Positions 24,837 to 36,536 of a stretch of DNA of 44,313 bases are shown piece after piece (within the stretch, counting starts at the first letter, position 1; each line of letters begins with the position of its first letter). Made by a program: the position numbers and the translations under genes. The notes under the pieces were generated by a model. That model saw only the letters and a program-made list of their open reading frames with translations. It did not search any database and was not told the origin of the DNA. This DNA comes from Planctomycetota bacterium (GTDB taxonomy: Bacteria; Planctomycetota; E44-bin39). The stretch spans positions 1-44,313 of the forward strand of contig SOJX01000110.1 of assembly GCA_004376375.1 (NCBI GenBank), read 5' to 3'.

Positions 24837-26378
24837 TTAAGAACTTAAATCTTCCGCACCCGAATCAACCGCCTCGCGAATTACGGAAAGCATTTTATCC
24901 TTGTCTTCATCGGTGAATTTTTCGCCGTCTTCGATGCGCCTGCACAGTTCGGGCAATTCTTCCACGGCTGCGCGGCGTATCGCGGCTTCCGCTTCGGCAA
25001 TCTTCTCGAGCGGAACCTTATCCAAAGCTCCGGAAATAACTCCAAGCAACGCGGCAATCTGCTCCGCGGCCGGTATCGGCAGGTACTGCGGCTGTTTCAG
25101 GATTTCGCGCACGCGCTTGCCGCGTTCGAGAGTCTGCCTTGTCGCCTCGTCCAGCCTCGTGCCGAACCGGGAAAACGCCTCGAGCTCCTCGAACTGCGAG
25201 TACGACAGCCGCAGGTCGGCCGCCACCGCGCGATAGGCGTGAAACTGGGTTTTCCCGCCTACGCGTGAAACCGACAGGCCGACGTGGACGGCGGGCATGT
25301 TCCCTTTCTGGAAAAGGCCGGGCGAAAGGTAGAGCTGGCCGTCGGTAATGGAAATCAGGTTGGTCGGGATATAAGCGGAAACGTTCTGCGCCTGCGTCTC
25401 CGCAATCGGAAGCGCGGTGAGCGAGCCGCCGCCGAACTCTTTCCGCATATGTGTCGAGCGCTCGAGCAGCCGTGAATGAATGTAAAAAATATCTCCCGGA
25501 AACGCCTCGCGCCCCGGCGGGCGCCGCAGCAGCAGCGAAAGCTCGCGGTAAGCCGTGGCGTGGTTGGTGAGGTCGTCGTAGACTATCAGAACGTCGCGGC
25601 CCTGCTCCATGAAATATTCGCCGATAGTCGTGGCCGCGTACGGCGTAATGAACTGGAGGCCGGGCGGGTCCTCGCCCGTCGACATGACGACCAGGGTGTA
25701 CTCCATGGCGCCGTGGCGGCGAAGGCGCTCGATCACCTTGGCGACGGCCGAGCTTCTCTGGCCGATGGCGCAATAAATGCAGACCACGTCTTTGTCATGC
25801 TGGTTGATGATTGCATCGAGCGCTATCGCCGTTTTGCCCGTCTGGCGGTCGCCGAGAATCAGCTCACGCTGCCCGCGCCCGATCGGGATCATCGCGTCAA
25901 CAACCTTGAGCCCGGTCTGGAGGGGCACGGTTACCGGGTCGCGCTGCATCACGGCGGGCGCTTCCCGCTCTATCGGGCGGCGCTCGCGGGTAAGGGCAGG
26001 GCCTTTCCCGTCGCGCGGCCGGCCCATGGCGTCGACGACCCTCCCCATAAGAGCGTCGCCGACGGACGTGCCCATGATTTTTCCCGTGCGCCTGACCCTG
26101 GATTTCGCGGTTATCTCTTCGACGTCGTCAAGAACGACTATTCCAATTTCGTCCGGGTCGAGGTTGAAAACCATCCCGAGCTGACCGCCGTCGAAACGGA
26201 CCAGCTCCTCGGAGCGGACCCCGGGCAGACCCTTCGCGCGGGCGATTCCCTCGCCGACGGAGGTAACCGAGCCGATCTCGTGCAATTCCATCTCCGGCCG
26301 GCGGTCTTTTATCGCACCGTCGAAAAGCGACATGGTTTCGCCCAGGAATTTACGGAGGTTTTCAGGCTTGTCAGTCAT
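24837..26378 (-). CDS. atpA: N-ATPase alpha subunit
   Basis: A 513-residue non-catalytic nucleotide-binding subunit of F1. P-loop [13 protein letters not shown], then [11 protein letters not shown] and the [15 protein letters not shown] region are present. It overlaps atpF by 8 bp. The N-terminus [16 protein letters not shown] differs from standard AtpA (no delta-binding helix of usual type), in line with an ATPase that lacks a separate delta subunit. Confidence 0.95.
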   Translation of the reverse strand: MTDKPENLRKFLGETMSLFDGAIKDRRPEMELHEIGSVTSVGEGIARAKGLPGVRSEELVRFDGGQLGMVFNLDPDEIGIVVLDDVEEITAKSRVRRTGKIMGTSVGDALMGRVVDAMGRPRDGKGPALTRERRPIEREAPAVMQRDPVTVPLQTGLKVVDAMIPIGRGQRELILGDRQTGKTAIALDAIINQHDKDVVCIYCAIGQRSSAVAKVIERLRRHGAMEYTLVVMSTGEDPPGLQFITPYAATTIGEYFMEQGRDVLIVYDDLTNHATAYRELSLLLRRPPGREAFPGDIFYIHSRLLERSTHMRKEFGGGSLTALPIAETQAQNVSAYIPTNLISITDGQLYLSPGLFQKGNMPAVHVGLSVSRVGGKTQFHAYRAVAADLRLSYSQFEELEAFSRFGTRLDEATRQTLERGKRVREILKQPQYLPIPAAEQIAALLGVISGALDKVPLEKIAEAEAAIRRAAVEELPELCRRIEDGEKFTDEDKDKMLSVIREAVDSGAEDLSS

Positions 26379-27183
26379 TACGCCTTGTCGCCTTGTCCTG
26401 TACCTGTTCCATCTCTTCGCGCCGGGTCGACTCGTCGATCGCGCCCGACAGGTCGCCTTCGAGCGAATCGAGGTAGCTTTCGACGCTCCACGCGACCTGG
26501 TTCCCGCCCGCGTTCAACTCAATCCCGCAAATCAGGTTTTCCGACGTCTCGAAAAATACGTCCACATCCTTGCCTGCAATCCCGGCAACGGCCTTTTTCA
26601 GTTTTGTAACTTTTGTACCGGGTATTTTGAACGCGCTGGTGACGGTAGCCTTTTTACCGGATTTTTCCGCCGATTCGGCGATGGTCTTGCGCTCATCGTC
26701 GGACAGGTTGTTCAACCGCCCGATAAAGGTGTCGATTATCCTCGCCTCCAGGTCGGCGCCGGCAAGCGAGGCCAGCGCGTTGCCGGTGATTTCGCATACC
26801 TGTCTTGAAATCTGCCGGCGCAGGTCGTGGAAAAAGGCGTTCTTTTCCTGCAGCACCGATTCCCGCCACCTCGCGCTCATCCGGTCGGCCTCTGCGCGGG
26901 CCGACTCTATCAGCTTCATGCGCTCATTCTTCGCTTCCTCGGTGGCTTCGGAAATGAGTTCCCTGCGCCTGCTTTCCAGGTCCTCGCTCTTTTCATGGAA
27001 CTGCGCCGCTTCCTTTTCTGCTATCGCCTTCTGCTCCTCGGCGTCTTCAATTCCGGAGGCGATGCCTTCTTCCCGCTTCTTCATGGCATCGACGATGCGG
27101 CCGTAAAGGAAATACCTGAGCAGCAGCACCAGGACGATGAAATTAATTATCTGCGCTACGAACGTAAACCACCAGTAATCCAT
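26371..27183 (-). CDS. atpF: N-ATPase b subunit, long form
   Basis: A 270-residue peripheral stalk subunit. One N-terminal membrane helix (about 7-24, [19 protein letters not shown]) is followed by a long charged coiled coil to about 140. The last ~60 residues ([21 protein letters not shown]) resemble the C-terminal part of the F1 delta subunit, so this protein may do both jobs. No separate atpH gene exists in the operon, as usual for N-ATPases. 17 bp separate it from atpE. Confidence 0.93.
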   Translation of the reverse strand: MDYWWFTFVAQIINFIVLVLLLRYFLYGRIVDAMKKREEGIASGIEDAEEQKAIAEKEAAQFHEKSEDLESRRRELISEATEEAKNERMKLIESARAEADRMSARWRESVLQEKNAFFHDLRRQISRQVCEITGNALASLAGADLEARIIDTFIGRLNNLSDDERKTIAESAEKSGKKATVTSAFKIPGTKVTKLKKAVAGIAGKDVDVFFETSENLICGIELNAGGNQVAWSVESYLDSLEGDLSGAIDESTRREEMEQVQDKATRRND

Positions 27184-27200
27184 GACCGGTCTCCCGCTTG

Positions 27201-27467
27201 CTACTTGATGAAGTGATTCCAGAACGGATTGGCGAAAATCAGAATCATCGACACGACAAAGCAGTAGATTGCCGTCGATTCCACCATCGCCAGGCCGACG
27301 AAAAGAGTCCTGGTAATCGTCGACGCCTCGTCCGGCTGCTGCGCGAGCGCGCTGAGGGCCTGGGCAAGCGCTTTCCCCTCGCCGAGCGCCGGGCCTATCG
27401 AGCCGATCGCGATCGTCAGACCGGCAATGATTATCGATGCCGCTGCCACAAGTGCTGAGCTTTCCAT
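27201..27467 (-). CDS. atpE: N-ATPase c subunit (rotor ring)
   Basis: An 88-residue two-helix proteolipid. Helix 1 has the GPALGEGKA segment with a carboxylate, E30. The loop is AQQP. Helix 2 has the ion site MVESTAIY with E63, S64, T65 and Y68. The E-S-T-x-x-Y pattern is that of Na+-coordinating c subunits, and the extra Glu in helix 1 in place of Gln is characteristic of N-ATPases. Whether Na+ or H+ is used cannot be settled from sequence. Confidence 0.95.
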   Translation of the reverse strand: MESSALVAAASIIIAGLTIAIGSIGPALGEGKALAQALSALAQQPDEASTITRTLFVGLAMVESTAIYCFVVSMILIFANPFWNHFIK

Positions 27468-27486
27468 TTATTGCTCCTTTTCATAT

Positions 27487-27523
27487 TGTAGGGGCAAGGC
27501 ATGCGCGTGCTCTTTGCCCCTAC
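27487..27523. repeat. TGTAGGGGC-family palindrome at the end of atpB
   Basis: TGTAGGGGCAAGGC and GCTCTTTGCCCCTAC form the arms. On the coding strand the TAG at 27522-27520, the atpB stop codon, is part of the element's conserved GTAGGGGC end. It sits in the 52-bp atpB-atpE gap. Confidence 0.85.
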
Positions 27524-28227
27524 TTCGCTTCCTTTTTCTTCGCAGTATCTTCCTGCACGCGGGTCGCGGACGCGATATACACCATCGCGAGCACGGCGAA
27601 AATATACGCCTGAATAAGGCCGGTCAGTAATCCCAGCGCATCCATTATCGTCGGGAAAATAAACGGGGTAATGCTTATAAGTATGCCGGCTATCATGCCG
27701 CCGCTCATCACGTTTCCGAACAGGCGCACGGCAAGCGCGAGCGTCCGGGAGAACTCTCCCATGATGTTGAAGGGCAGCATGAACGGCGACGGCTTGATAT
27801 AATTCATGAAGTAGGCTTTCGCGCCGCGTTTCCAGATTCCAAATATAGGCACGGCGAGGAAAACGCAGACCGCCAGCGCCGCCGTCGTCGAGAGTGAGCC
27901 GGTCGGGGCCTTGAAAACGGGAACAACGCTGAGAACATTTGACAGCGCGATAAAGAGAAACAGCGTCCCGATAAAAGGCACATACGGGTCCGGGTCATGG
28001 CCGCTGATTTCCCTTATCTGGTTTCGGATGCCCGTTACTATGACCTCGAGAAAGCTCTGTTTGCGCGACGGGACTCCGGTTGTTACGAGCCTGCGCGTCA
28101 CCAGCCACGAGAAAATCACCATTACCGCCATCACGATCCACGTGTACAGGATCGTGGCGTTGAGCTTGAAGAACCCCCACTCCCAGAAGATTCTTTGGTC
28201 AGGACTGATTTCCATGCCGAGGATCAT
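27520..28227 (-). CDS. atpB: N-ATPase a subunit
   Basis: A 235-residue polytopic membrane subunit forming the ion half-channels. The essential Arg is in LALAVRLFGNVMSGGMI. About six hydrophobic segments are visible. Translation may start at MILGMEIS (28227) or at MEISPDQ four codons later; the first is 2 bp from the atpR stop and is kept. The C-terminus (TAKKKEAK) and stop are overlapped by a palindromic repeat. Confidence 0.94.
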   Translation of the reverse strand: MILGMEISPDQRIFWEWGFFKLNATILYTWIVMAVMVIFSWLVTRRLVTTGVPSRKQSFLEVIVTGIRNQIREISGHDPDPYVPFIGTLFLFIALSNVLSVVPVFKAPTGSLSTTAALAVCVFLAVPIFGIWKRGAKAYFMNYIKPSPFMLPFNIMGEFSRTLALAVRLFGNVMSGGMIAGILISITPFIFPTIMDALGLLTGLIQAYIFAVLAMVYIASATRVQEDTAKKKEAK

Positions 28228-28229
28228 TA

Positions 28230-28523
28230 TTACGCTTTCTCAACATTCGGCTTGAGGCGCAGCAGGAAAAGAGTGCGCATGATAATGAAACCGAGGAGGC
28301 ACGCGACAAGCCTTTCCCAGCCCCCGTCCACGATAAAATAAAAAGCCGTCAGCACCACGCCCATGCGCAGCGCGAAGCTCAGGAAAATCAGGCTTGCCGG
28401 GCGGGCGGCGCTGCCGATTTTCCGGACCGTGAGCCAGAGCAGGCCGAAATAAAACACGCCGAGCCCGAGCCCCGCCCCGAACGCGAGCGACATCTGTACG
28501 GGATCGAATTCCATGACTTTCAC
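28230..28523 (-). CDS. atpR: N-ATPase accessory subunit AtpR
   Basis: A 97-residue membrane protein with three hydrophobic helices (about 10-34, 40-62, 66-88) and arginines within helices (FALRMGVV, IIMRTLFL). Size, topology and place between atpQ and atpB match AtpR, a subunit specific to N-ATPases. Start at 28523 or three codons later (MEFDPVQ). Confidence 0.88.
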   Translation of the reverse strand: MKVMEFDPVQMSLAFGAGLGLGVFYFGLLWLTVRKIGSAARPASLIFLSFALRMGVVLTAFYFIVDGGWERLVACLLGFIIMRTLFLLRLKPNVEKA

Positions 28524-28535
28524 CTTTCCATACTG

Positions 28536-28772
28536 GAAGAAAGTAAGAAGTATGAAGGCTGAAGTATGAAATAAAGAAATATTAATTTTCTTAATTCATA
28601 ATTCATCCTTCATCCTTTATCCTTCATCCGTGTTTTCAACGCGCAGCAGACCACACCGGCCACGCTGCGCCGCTAAATATATATTTATTCTTTCCTCTTA
28701 ACTTCAACACTTCAACACTTCAGCACTTCAACACTTCTTGACTTTCATCCTTCATCCTTTATCCTTCATCCT
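28536..28772. repeat. Heptamer/octamer repeats in the atpQ-atpR gap
   Basis: Units of ATCCTTC/ATCCTTT (28600-28628 and 28744-28772), TTCAACAC octamers (28702-28737) and GAAGTATGAAG (28548-28570, roughly the inverse word) surround a GC-rich centre (28637-28672). The atpQ stop codon lies within the outermost ATCCTTT units. It splits an operon in which other genes nearly touch. Confidence 0.88.
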
Positions 28773-29080
28773 TTGTTCTCCGTTTCCCGTTTGATCCAGA
28801 ACCATGCGTTGATACACCCCAGTGCAACTCCAACCATAAGAAGCGTCAGCGTCCAGGATATCCGGCCCTCCGACTTTGAATCCACCCAAGCGCCTATTGC
28901 GGTGAGAACCAGCGTCGGTATCGTGACCGACCATCCGACCAGGCCGAACATGCCCAGCCCGAACCAGACCTGCCTGTTCTTTTCCCGGCGCGCCTTAAGT
29001 TTCCGGCTCTCCTTCCGCTTGACCTCGTCTCCGAACTCTTTGCGTTCGCTGCCGCCGGGCCTGTTTTCGGTTTCATCCAT
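28766..29080 (-). CDS. atpQ: N-ATPase accessory subunit AtpQ (AtpI-like)
   Basis: A 104-residue protein with a hydrophilic N-terminus and two membrane helices (about 42-66 and 74-97, the first WFGLGMFGLVGWSVTIPTLV). This is the usual AtpI/AtpQ fold, thought to help c-ring assembly. ATG at 29080 chosen because it follows the atpC stop by 2 bp. The last codons (ETENKG-stop) run into the ATCCTTC repeat. Confidence 0.88.
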   Translation of the reverse strand: MDETENRPGGSERKEFGDEVKRKESRKLKARREKNRQVWFGLGMFGLVGWSVTIPTLVLTAIGAWVDSKSEGRISWTLTLLMVGVALGCINAWFWIKRETENKG

Positions 29081-29082
29081 GT

Positions 29083-30998
<1,916 letters not shown>

Positions 30999-31030
30999 TT
31001 ATCAGCGCGGCGCAGGTGCGGGCGCAACTT

Positions 31031-32167
31031 TTATTTATGCCTGACTTTCTTCACGATATTCAAACCGCGGGCGCGAAGCTCTTTGACCACGATGTCGGGC
31101 GGGATATCGAGCTCGTGCCTGAGCGTCCCTTTTTTCTTTACCCGGCCGCGGACCAGCATCTCCGCTATGACCGCGGCGTGGAAGCCGGTCGTGCGCATCA
31201 TCGCCGTAAGGGGGCCGGTCTGGTAATCCATCAGCTCGAATACAACCTTTTTCTTTCCGTCTTCGCAGGTAACGCGCACCAGGGCGATGTCGCGATCCCT
31301 GAACGTCAGGTTCTTTACAAGCAGTTTCTCGAGCACTTCCCGCGGCGGGACCTTCGCGCCGCCGACCTCCACCGGCTCGCTCGAGCACAGCCCGAGTTCG
31401 ATCATCGCCTTTATTTTCTCCGCATGGCCCGGGTACCTTATCGTTTTGTAATCAAGGGATTTAATCTTTCCCCTGAAGGTCTTCGGCATGGTGGACGTGC
31501 CGCCGGAGGTGTAGAACGCCTCGAGCCGGCCAAGCCCTTTGAAGCTCAGTTTCTCGACCCCCGTCATCGACTCCACTTTCTTTATCCTGTAGTCCTCGAG
31601 TATAACGGACGGCTCGATATACTCGTTGATGAGCCCCTGCGGCGCGAAAAGCATCATGTAGTTCAAGGGCCCGCGCGGGTTCTGCGGCAATCCGCCGACC
31701 CGGATGCTGACGGACTCCACCTTTTTGAAATCCCTGAGACCGAGGGCCACGATATTCGACGCCATGCCCGGCGCGAGTCCGCAGTCGGGGACGATGGCGA
31801 CATTTTTCTTTTTCGCCTGAGCGTTCAGGGAAAACTCTTTCCCGACAACGTCGTTGTTTCCGCCCAGGTCGACGAAATCGCATCCCGCCCGCACCGCGGC
31901 CTTTGCCAGAGAGTAGTTGAAGTAATAGGGCACCGCGCTGACGGCGCAGTCGGCGTCTTTCATCAACCTTGCGGCAGCGGCGACGTCGGCGGCGTCAAGC
32001 CGCGCGGCGCGGGCTTTCCGGCTGTTCAGGAACTTTACGAGGCGCTTTGCGTCCTTGAGAAACAGTGAGGCGATAACAACCTTATCAATATCCTTCTGGC
32101 GGACGAAATCGTATGCAATGGACTTTGCCATCAACCCCGCGCCGATAACGAGCATTCTGTATCCCAT
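31031..32167 (-). CDS. Saccharopine dehydrogenase-family oxidoreductase (lysine 6-dehydrogenase-like)
   Basis: A 378-residue NAD(P)-dependent enzyme: N-terminal Rossmann motif MLVIGAGLMAKSIAYD, then AVPYYFNYSLAKAAVRAGCDFVDLGGNN and DCGLAPGMASN, typical of saccharopine-dehydrogenase-like proteins including L-lysine 6-dehydrogenase. It may act in lysine or polyamine metabolism; substrate is not determinable. GGAG precedes the ATG by 9 nt. It follows the zinc-ribbon gene by 78 bp and is the last gene in the run beginning with korD. Confidence 0.85.
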   Translation of the reverse strand: MGYRMLVIGAGLMAKSIAYDFVRQKDIDKVVIASLFLKDAKRLVKFLNSRKARAARLDAADVAAAARLMKDADCAVSAVPYYFNYSLAKAAVRAGCDFVDLGGNNDVVGKEFSLNAQAKKKNVAIVPDCGLAPGMASNIVALGLRDFKKVESVSIRVGGLPQNPRGPLNYMMLFAPQGLINEYIEPSVILEDYRIKKVESMTGVEKLSFKGLGRLEAFYTSGGTSTMPKTFRGKIKSLDYKTIRYPGHAEKIKAMIELGLCSSEPVEVGGAKVPPREVLEKLLVKNLTFRDRDIALVRVTCEDGKKKVVFELMDYQTGPLTAMMRTTGFHAAVIAEMLVRGRVKKKGTLRHELDIPPDIVVKELRARGLNIVKKVRHK

Positions 32168-32245
32168 TTCAGCAGTCTCCGTACTTGAGAATCGTTAGAG
32201 TGAGCAGGATAAAATAAACGATGATGCGGCAGGTTTCAAAAGAAT

Positions 32246-32410
32246 CTAGCTGTCTTTTTTCCCGGCGCCTTTGGCTGCGCGTTTTTTGAGCCAGCGGACG
32301 GAGTTGGACTTGCACTTCGGGCAGGTAAGCTCCCTGGGCCATTCCTTTTTGGAAAATTCCGCCTTGTACTTGTGGTTGCAGCGCAGGCAGTGAAAATTTT
32401 CTAACGCCAT
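32246..32410 (-). CDS. 54-residue zinc-ribbon protein
   Basis: A short frame starting MALENFHCLRCNHKYKAEF has two CxxC pairs (C8/C11 and C30/C33) 19 residues apart and a basic tail (WLKKRAAKGAGKKDS), a rubredoxin-like or zinc-ribbon layout. GGGAGG lies 5 nt before the ATG. An overlapping longer frame on the same strand has no such features. It sits between hdrA and the dehydrogenase in the same direction. Function unknown; metal or nucleic-acid binding is likely. Confidence 0.8.
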   Translation of the reverse strand: MALENFHCLRCNHKYKAEFSKKEWPRELTCPKCKSNSVRWLKKRAAKGAGKKDS

Positions 32411-32463
32411 CTGGCCTCCCGGAACCCATTCGCACCCGCCGAGTAAACTCGGCGGCTAATTAC

Positions 32464-34926
32464 TCAAGTTGATACTGTTTTCTTTGCAGCTTTTTTTCCG
32501 CGCTTCTTCTTTTCCGCTTCGATAAGGATCCGTTTTGTCTCTTCAATCTCTTTCGGAGTGACCTGTTTTCGGAGCAGCTCGAGCTCTTTCATTACCCGCG
32601 CGAACTTCGCCCCCTCGGCGGCGCTTATCCACTCGAGCTGCACCCGCTCGGGGCGGATGCCGAGGTCTTCCAGCTCGTCCCACAGCTTTTCGACGCGCTT
32701 CTGCGTGTTCTTTACCGCGTCGATGTAATGGCAGTCCGAGAAGTGGCAGCCGGAGACCACCACGATCGGCGCGCCCAGCTTGAGCGCGTGTTTCACGAAG
32801 TCCATGTTTACGCGGGCCGAGCACATGGTGCGGATAAGGTGCGGGCTGGACGGGTACGACATGCGGCTGGTTCCGGCGAGGTCGCCGCCCGCGTATGAGC
32901 ACCAGTTGCATGCGAACACGACGATCTTTTCCCCGGGTTTGTCCGCAAGTACGGCCTCAACCTGGGAGTAATACTGGGCGTCGGTGAAATGACGCATCGT
33001 AATCGCGCCGTAGTCGCATTCGACCCCGCAGGCCCCGCATCCGGCGCACGCGGCTTCGATAATCCCGGGCAGTATATTCGCCTTCTTGTTCGACTTCGTA
33101 ATGGCGTTATAGGGGCACACCCTGACGCACCGCCCGCACATCGTGCAGAGGTCTTCGTCGATGCTGCTTGTTACCGCCTCTATCCTGACCTTTCCGGCGC
33201 CCAGCAGGTTACTCACCTTCGACGCGGCCGCGCCGGCCTGGCAGACGGAATCCTTGATGTCTTTCGGGCCTTCGGCAAACCCGGCCATGAACACTCCACG
33301 GGTGGGGACTTCCACCGGTTTCAGCCTCGGATGGCTTTCGAGGAAAAAACCGTCGGGCGTGCGTGAAAGCGAAAGCATGGATTTGATCTTATCCGAATCC
33401 TTATCCGGCTCGACCCCGACCGAAAGGACGATCATGTCGAACTCGTGCAGCTCGATCTTGCCCGTGGTCGTGTTCTCGACGGTCAGTACAAGGTTGTTCG
33501 TTTCATGGTGCTCGCGGATTTCGCCCGGGAGTCCGCGGATGTACTTCGTCCCCTGCTCTCTCGATTTCCGGTAAAGCTCCTCGAAGCCCTTGCCGAAGGC
33601 GCGGATGTCGAGGTAGAAGACCGAAGTCTCGATGCCGGGATAATGTTCCTGAAGCAGCAGCGAATCCTTGATCGTGTTCATGCAGCAGATATTTGAACAA
33701 TACCCGTGGCCGCGCACCTTCGACCGGCTGCCGACGCACTGAATAAAGCCTACGCTCCCGGGTTCCTTCCTGTCGGAGGGTCTTATGAAATGGCCCTGCG
33801 TCGGGCCGCCGGCCGCGTTGAGACGTTCGAACTCTATCGAGGTGATTACATTTTCATACCTCGTATAACCGTACTCGTCGAGCGGCCGCGGATCGTACGG
33901 TTTCAGGCCGGTTGCGACCACGACGGCGCCGACGTCGATCGTTATGATCTCGTCCCTGCTGTCGTAATCGATACATTTCTTTTCGCAGGCCGGCTTGCAT
34001 TTGCCGCACGCAATCGGGTTCGTGCCGAGGCAGTTGTCCATGTCGATAAGATATGAAGAGGGAACGGCCTGGGGGAACGGGATATAAATCGCCCTGCGCG
34101 AGGAAAAACCCTGCTGGAACTCGTCCGGCACCAGAACGGGACAGACTTTTACGCAGTCGCCGCAGGCCGTGCATTCTTTTTCGTCAACGTACTTGGTTTT
34201 TTTTCGGATCGTGGCGGTGAAGTTTCCGATGAATCCCGCGATGTTTTCGACTTGTGCGTACGTGATCAGCTCTATATTTGGATGTCGACTCACATCCATC
34301 ATCTTGGGGCCGAGTATTCACGTCGAGCAGTCCATGGTGGGGTACGTCTTGTAGAGCTGCGCCATCACCCCGCCGATGGTCGCCTTCTTTTCAACGAGAT
34401 ATACCTTGTTGCCCCCGTCCGCGATCTCGAGGGCCGAGACAATGCCTGCAATGCCGCCGCCGATAACGAGCGTGGTCTGCGTTACCGGGAGCTCCATCTC
34501 CTTCTGTTTGTCGAGGTTCGCCGCCCTTGCAACCGCACTCTTTACGAGAACTTTCGCCTTTTCGGTCGCGCCCTCCCATTCGTTCGGGTGTACCCAGGAG
34601 CAGTGTTCGCGGATGTTGGCCATCTCCAGGAGGTACGGGTTCAGCCCGGTCTCGGTGATGCATGCGCGGAACGTCGGTTCGTGAATCCTCGGCGTGCAGC
34701 TCGCAACGACCACGCGGTTGAGCTTGTGTTCCTTTATCGCTTCCTTGATTTCCTTCTGACCCGGGTCGCTGCACGTGTAAAGGTTCCTCTGGACGAATAC
34801 CACATTGTCAAGTGTTTCCGCATATTCCGCGACCGCCTCGACGTCGAGCATGCCGGCGATGTTGCTCCCGCAGTGACAGACGAAAACGCCGATCCTCTGC
34901 TCCGAGGGTTTCGTCGGTGCGATCAT
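32464..34926 (-). CDS. hdrA: HdrA-like FeS flavoprotein with selenocysteine, fused to an MvhD-like domain
   Basis: An 820-residue heterodisulfide-reductase A-type protein if the TGA at 34320-34318 is read as Sec203. Both sides share the frame and make one protein: N-terminal HdrA domain (about 10-140), FAD motif [19 protein letters not shown], then [18 protein letters not shown], where HdrA proteins usually have a Cys. An inserted 4Fe-4S cluster motif is at about 252-262 ([12 protein letters not shown]), two more at about 590-640, and an MvhD-like domain ([10 protein letters not shown]) at about 670-800. Such proteins use FAD for electron bifurcation with ferredoxin. Coupled to the preceding gene by a 4-bp overlap. 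A read-through stop or recent nonsense mutation is the alternative. Confidence 0.88.
34280..34320 (-). promoter_or_regulatory. Candidate SECIS element after the hdrA UGA
   Basis: After the TGA (34320-34318) and 20 nt, GGATGT (34297-34292) and ACATCC (34285-34280) form a 6-bp stem around a 6-nt loop GAGTCG that contains G and U. Distance (loop begins 26 nt after UGA) fits bacterial SECIS elements. The stem is short and not unique evidence. Confidence 0.5.
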
Positions 34927-36536
34927 TTTATCACCTCGGCCTTGTCAGCCTGCCTGTTGCCGTTGCCCGTCGGCAGGAGAGACGCGGCCAGGAAGGAAAA
35001 TATGTTCCTCAACCTGACCGGTTCCGATTCGGCCGGCATGTCCGAACGCGCGCAGCTGAAATGCAGAAAACATTTCGGGCACGCGGTAAGCATCACTTCA
35101 GCGCCGATTTCCTTTGCATACCGCAGCCGGCCAAGCTGGGTTTTTTTGCTTATGGCGTCGCAGCCGGTCCAGCCGGCCGTCCCGCAGCAATACGCGAGCC
35201 TGCCGGAATAGGGCATCTCCCTGAAATCGACCTGCGGTATTCTTTCCAGCAGCCGGCGGGGCTCGTCGACGATTCCAAGGTGCCGGACAAGGCGGCAGGG
35301 ATCGTGATAGGTTACCTTGTGCACCCGGTGGCGCCGCCTGTGGAAACGGAGCTGCCTGGAGCGGTCATCCATGAATTTGAGAAGGTGGACAACCTCCACT
35401 GCGCCGGTCCCGCCTTCATAGACGCGCGGGTAAAACAGATCGAAGGTTGCGGTGCATTCCGGACAGACCGTTACAAGTGTCTTGATTCCCGAAGCCTCGA
35501 GCTTGTCGGTATTCACCTGTGCGACCTTCGCGAAAGCGGCGGCCTGCCCGGTCCAGTACAGGTCGTGCCCGCAGCACCCAATATCATCGACAAGCCGCGG
35601 TTTTATCCCCATGAGGTTTAATATGCGAATCGCGCCGATGGCGCTTTCCATCGGCTTCACGTTCAGATCTTCTGAGAAAATCGCATCGTAAAAGGGCAGG
35701 CAGCCGGGATAAAGGGCGACATCGCTGCCGGGATCAAGCTCAACATCCTCCGGCAGCCAGTCGGTCCACGTGTGCTGGAAGACGGGGCTGACGGCGAGCG
35801 TCGCGAGGAACCTGAAAACACCGCCATGCAGCACCTGTGGCGCATGCCCTTCGGTGAAGGCCACCTCGCGGAGCGCGCGTATTATCCGCGGAAAGAAAAC
35901 GCCCTGGGGGCATCGCTCGGAACACCGCCCGCAGGTGCGGCACTGCCAGAGAAGGTGGCTGCCGAGCGTTACCTCTCTGGGCTCAAGCATTGCCTGATGA
36001 ACCATCAGCCGCGGTGAATAAGTATCGTCCTGCTGCGCGATAGTGCAAAGCGCCGAACACTTGCCGCAGTCCAGGCAGGCGCTTCCGCCAAAAGTCTGGA
36101 CGATTTCCGAGAGAGTGCGCTTTTCCTTGTCTTCAGGCTCTTTCGGCAGCGGCGTTATCTTGAGCGGTCCGAGCTCGGCGACGACGCTACGCACCTCATC
36201 CACCAGCCGCCAGAGTCTTTCCGGCTTCGGGTTTTTTGGGAGCTCAAGGCGCACCCGGCGCGGATCAACGTTGGCTCTCTTGAGTACCTCGCGGACCTGG
36301 TCGACGGTTTTTTGCGCAATAATATTACCGTTCACGAAATGGCACCTGTTCTCCGCGCACCCGATTATCAGCACGCCCTGTGCACCACGCTCGAACGCCT
36401 TGTATATGAGGTCGGGCCGGATACTCCCCGTGCAGGCAACGCTGAAAATCTCACCGCCGCCGGGTATTGCGCTGCCCTCCGCGAGTTCCGGAATGCACCA
36501 CTGGCACGTCATCATTACAACGCCTTTTGCCCTCAC
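34923..36536 (-). CDS. MvhD-HdrC-HdrB fusion iron-sulfur protein
   Basis: A 537-residue fusion. Residues about 8-135 are an MvhD-like domain ([22 protein letters not shown]). Residues about 150-215 carry two HdrC-like 4Fe-4S motifs ([23 protein letters not shown]). The remainder has two CCG domains as in HdrB: first YPGC, GCCGHD, CPEC; second HDPC, YCCGTAG, CPKC. These hold non-cubane clusters in HdrB that reduce disulfides. The start is GTG at 36536 with AAGGAGG 7 nt upstream, overlapping the previous stop as GTGA; a longer frame lacks a start signal. Partner of HdrA encoded next. Confidence 0.9.
   Translation of the reverse strand: MRAKGVVMMTCQWCIPELAEGSAIPGGGEIFSVACTGSIRPDLIYKAFERGAQGVLIIGCAENRCHFVNGNIIAQKTVDQVREVLKRANVDPRRVRLELPKNPKPERLWRLVDEVRSVVAELGPLKITPLPKEPEDKEKRTLSEIVQTFGGSACLDCGKCSALCTIAQQDDTYSPRLMVHQAMLEPREVTLGSHLLWQCRTCGRCSERCPQGVFFPRIIRALREVAFTEGHAPQVLHGGVFRFLATLAVSPVFQHTWTDWLPEDVELDPGSDVALYPGCLPFYDAIFSEDLNVKPMESAIGAIRILNLMGIKPRLVDDIGCCGHDLYWTGQAAAFAKVAQVNTDKLEASGIKTLVTVCPECTATFDLFYPRVYEGGTGAVEVVHLLKFMDDRSRQLRFHRRRHRVHKVTYHDPCRLVRHLGIVDEPRRLLERIPQVDFREMPYSGRLAYCCGTAGWTGCDAISKKTQLGRLRYAKEIGAEVMLTACPKCFLHFSCARSDMPAESEPVRLRNIFSFLAASLLPTGNGNRQADKAEVIK

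Noticed and set aside
27487..27523. Intrinsic terminator after atpB
   Set aside because: No U-run, symmetrical element found in several orientations, and essential downstream genes of the same enzyme follow.
32169..32435. An 88-residue frame overlapping the zinc-ribbon gene
   Set aside because: No motif or ribosome site; the alternate frame with two CxxC pairs and GGGAGG is far better.
34318..34320. A genome-wide alternative code in which TGA is sense
   Set aside because: Many genes here (hisF, hisB, hisC, hdrA's neighbours) end at TGA at the expected family length.
34280..34330. Reading hdrA as two separate genes or a pseudogene because of the in-frame TGA
   Set aside because: Frame, homology and motif continue across the TGA, the codon falls on a conserved Cys position, no ribosome site fits a restart, and the rest is intact.
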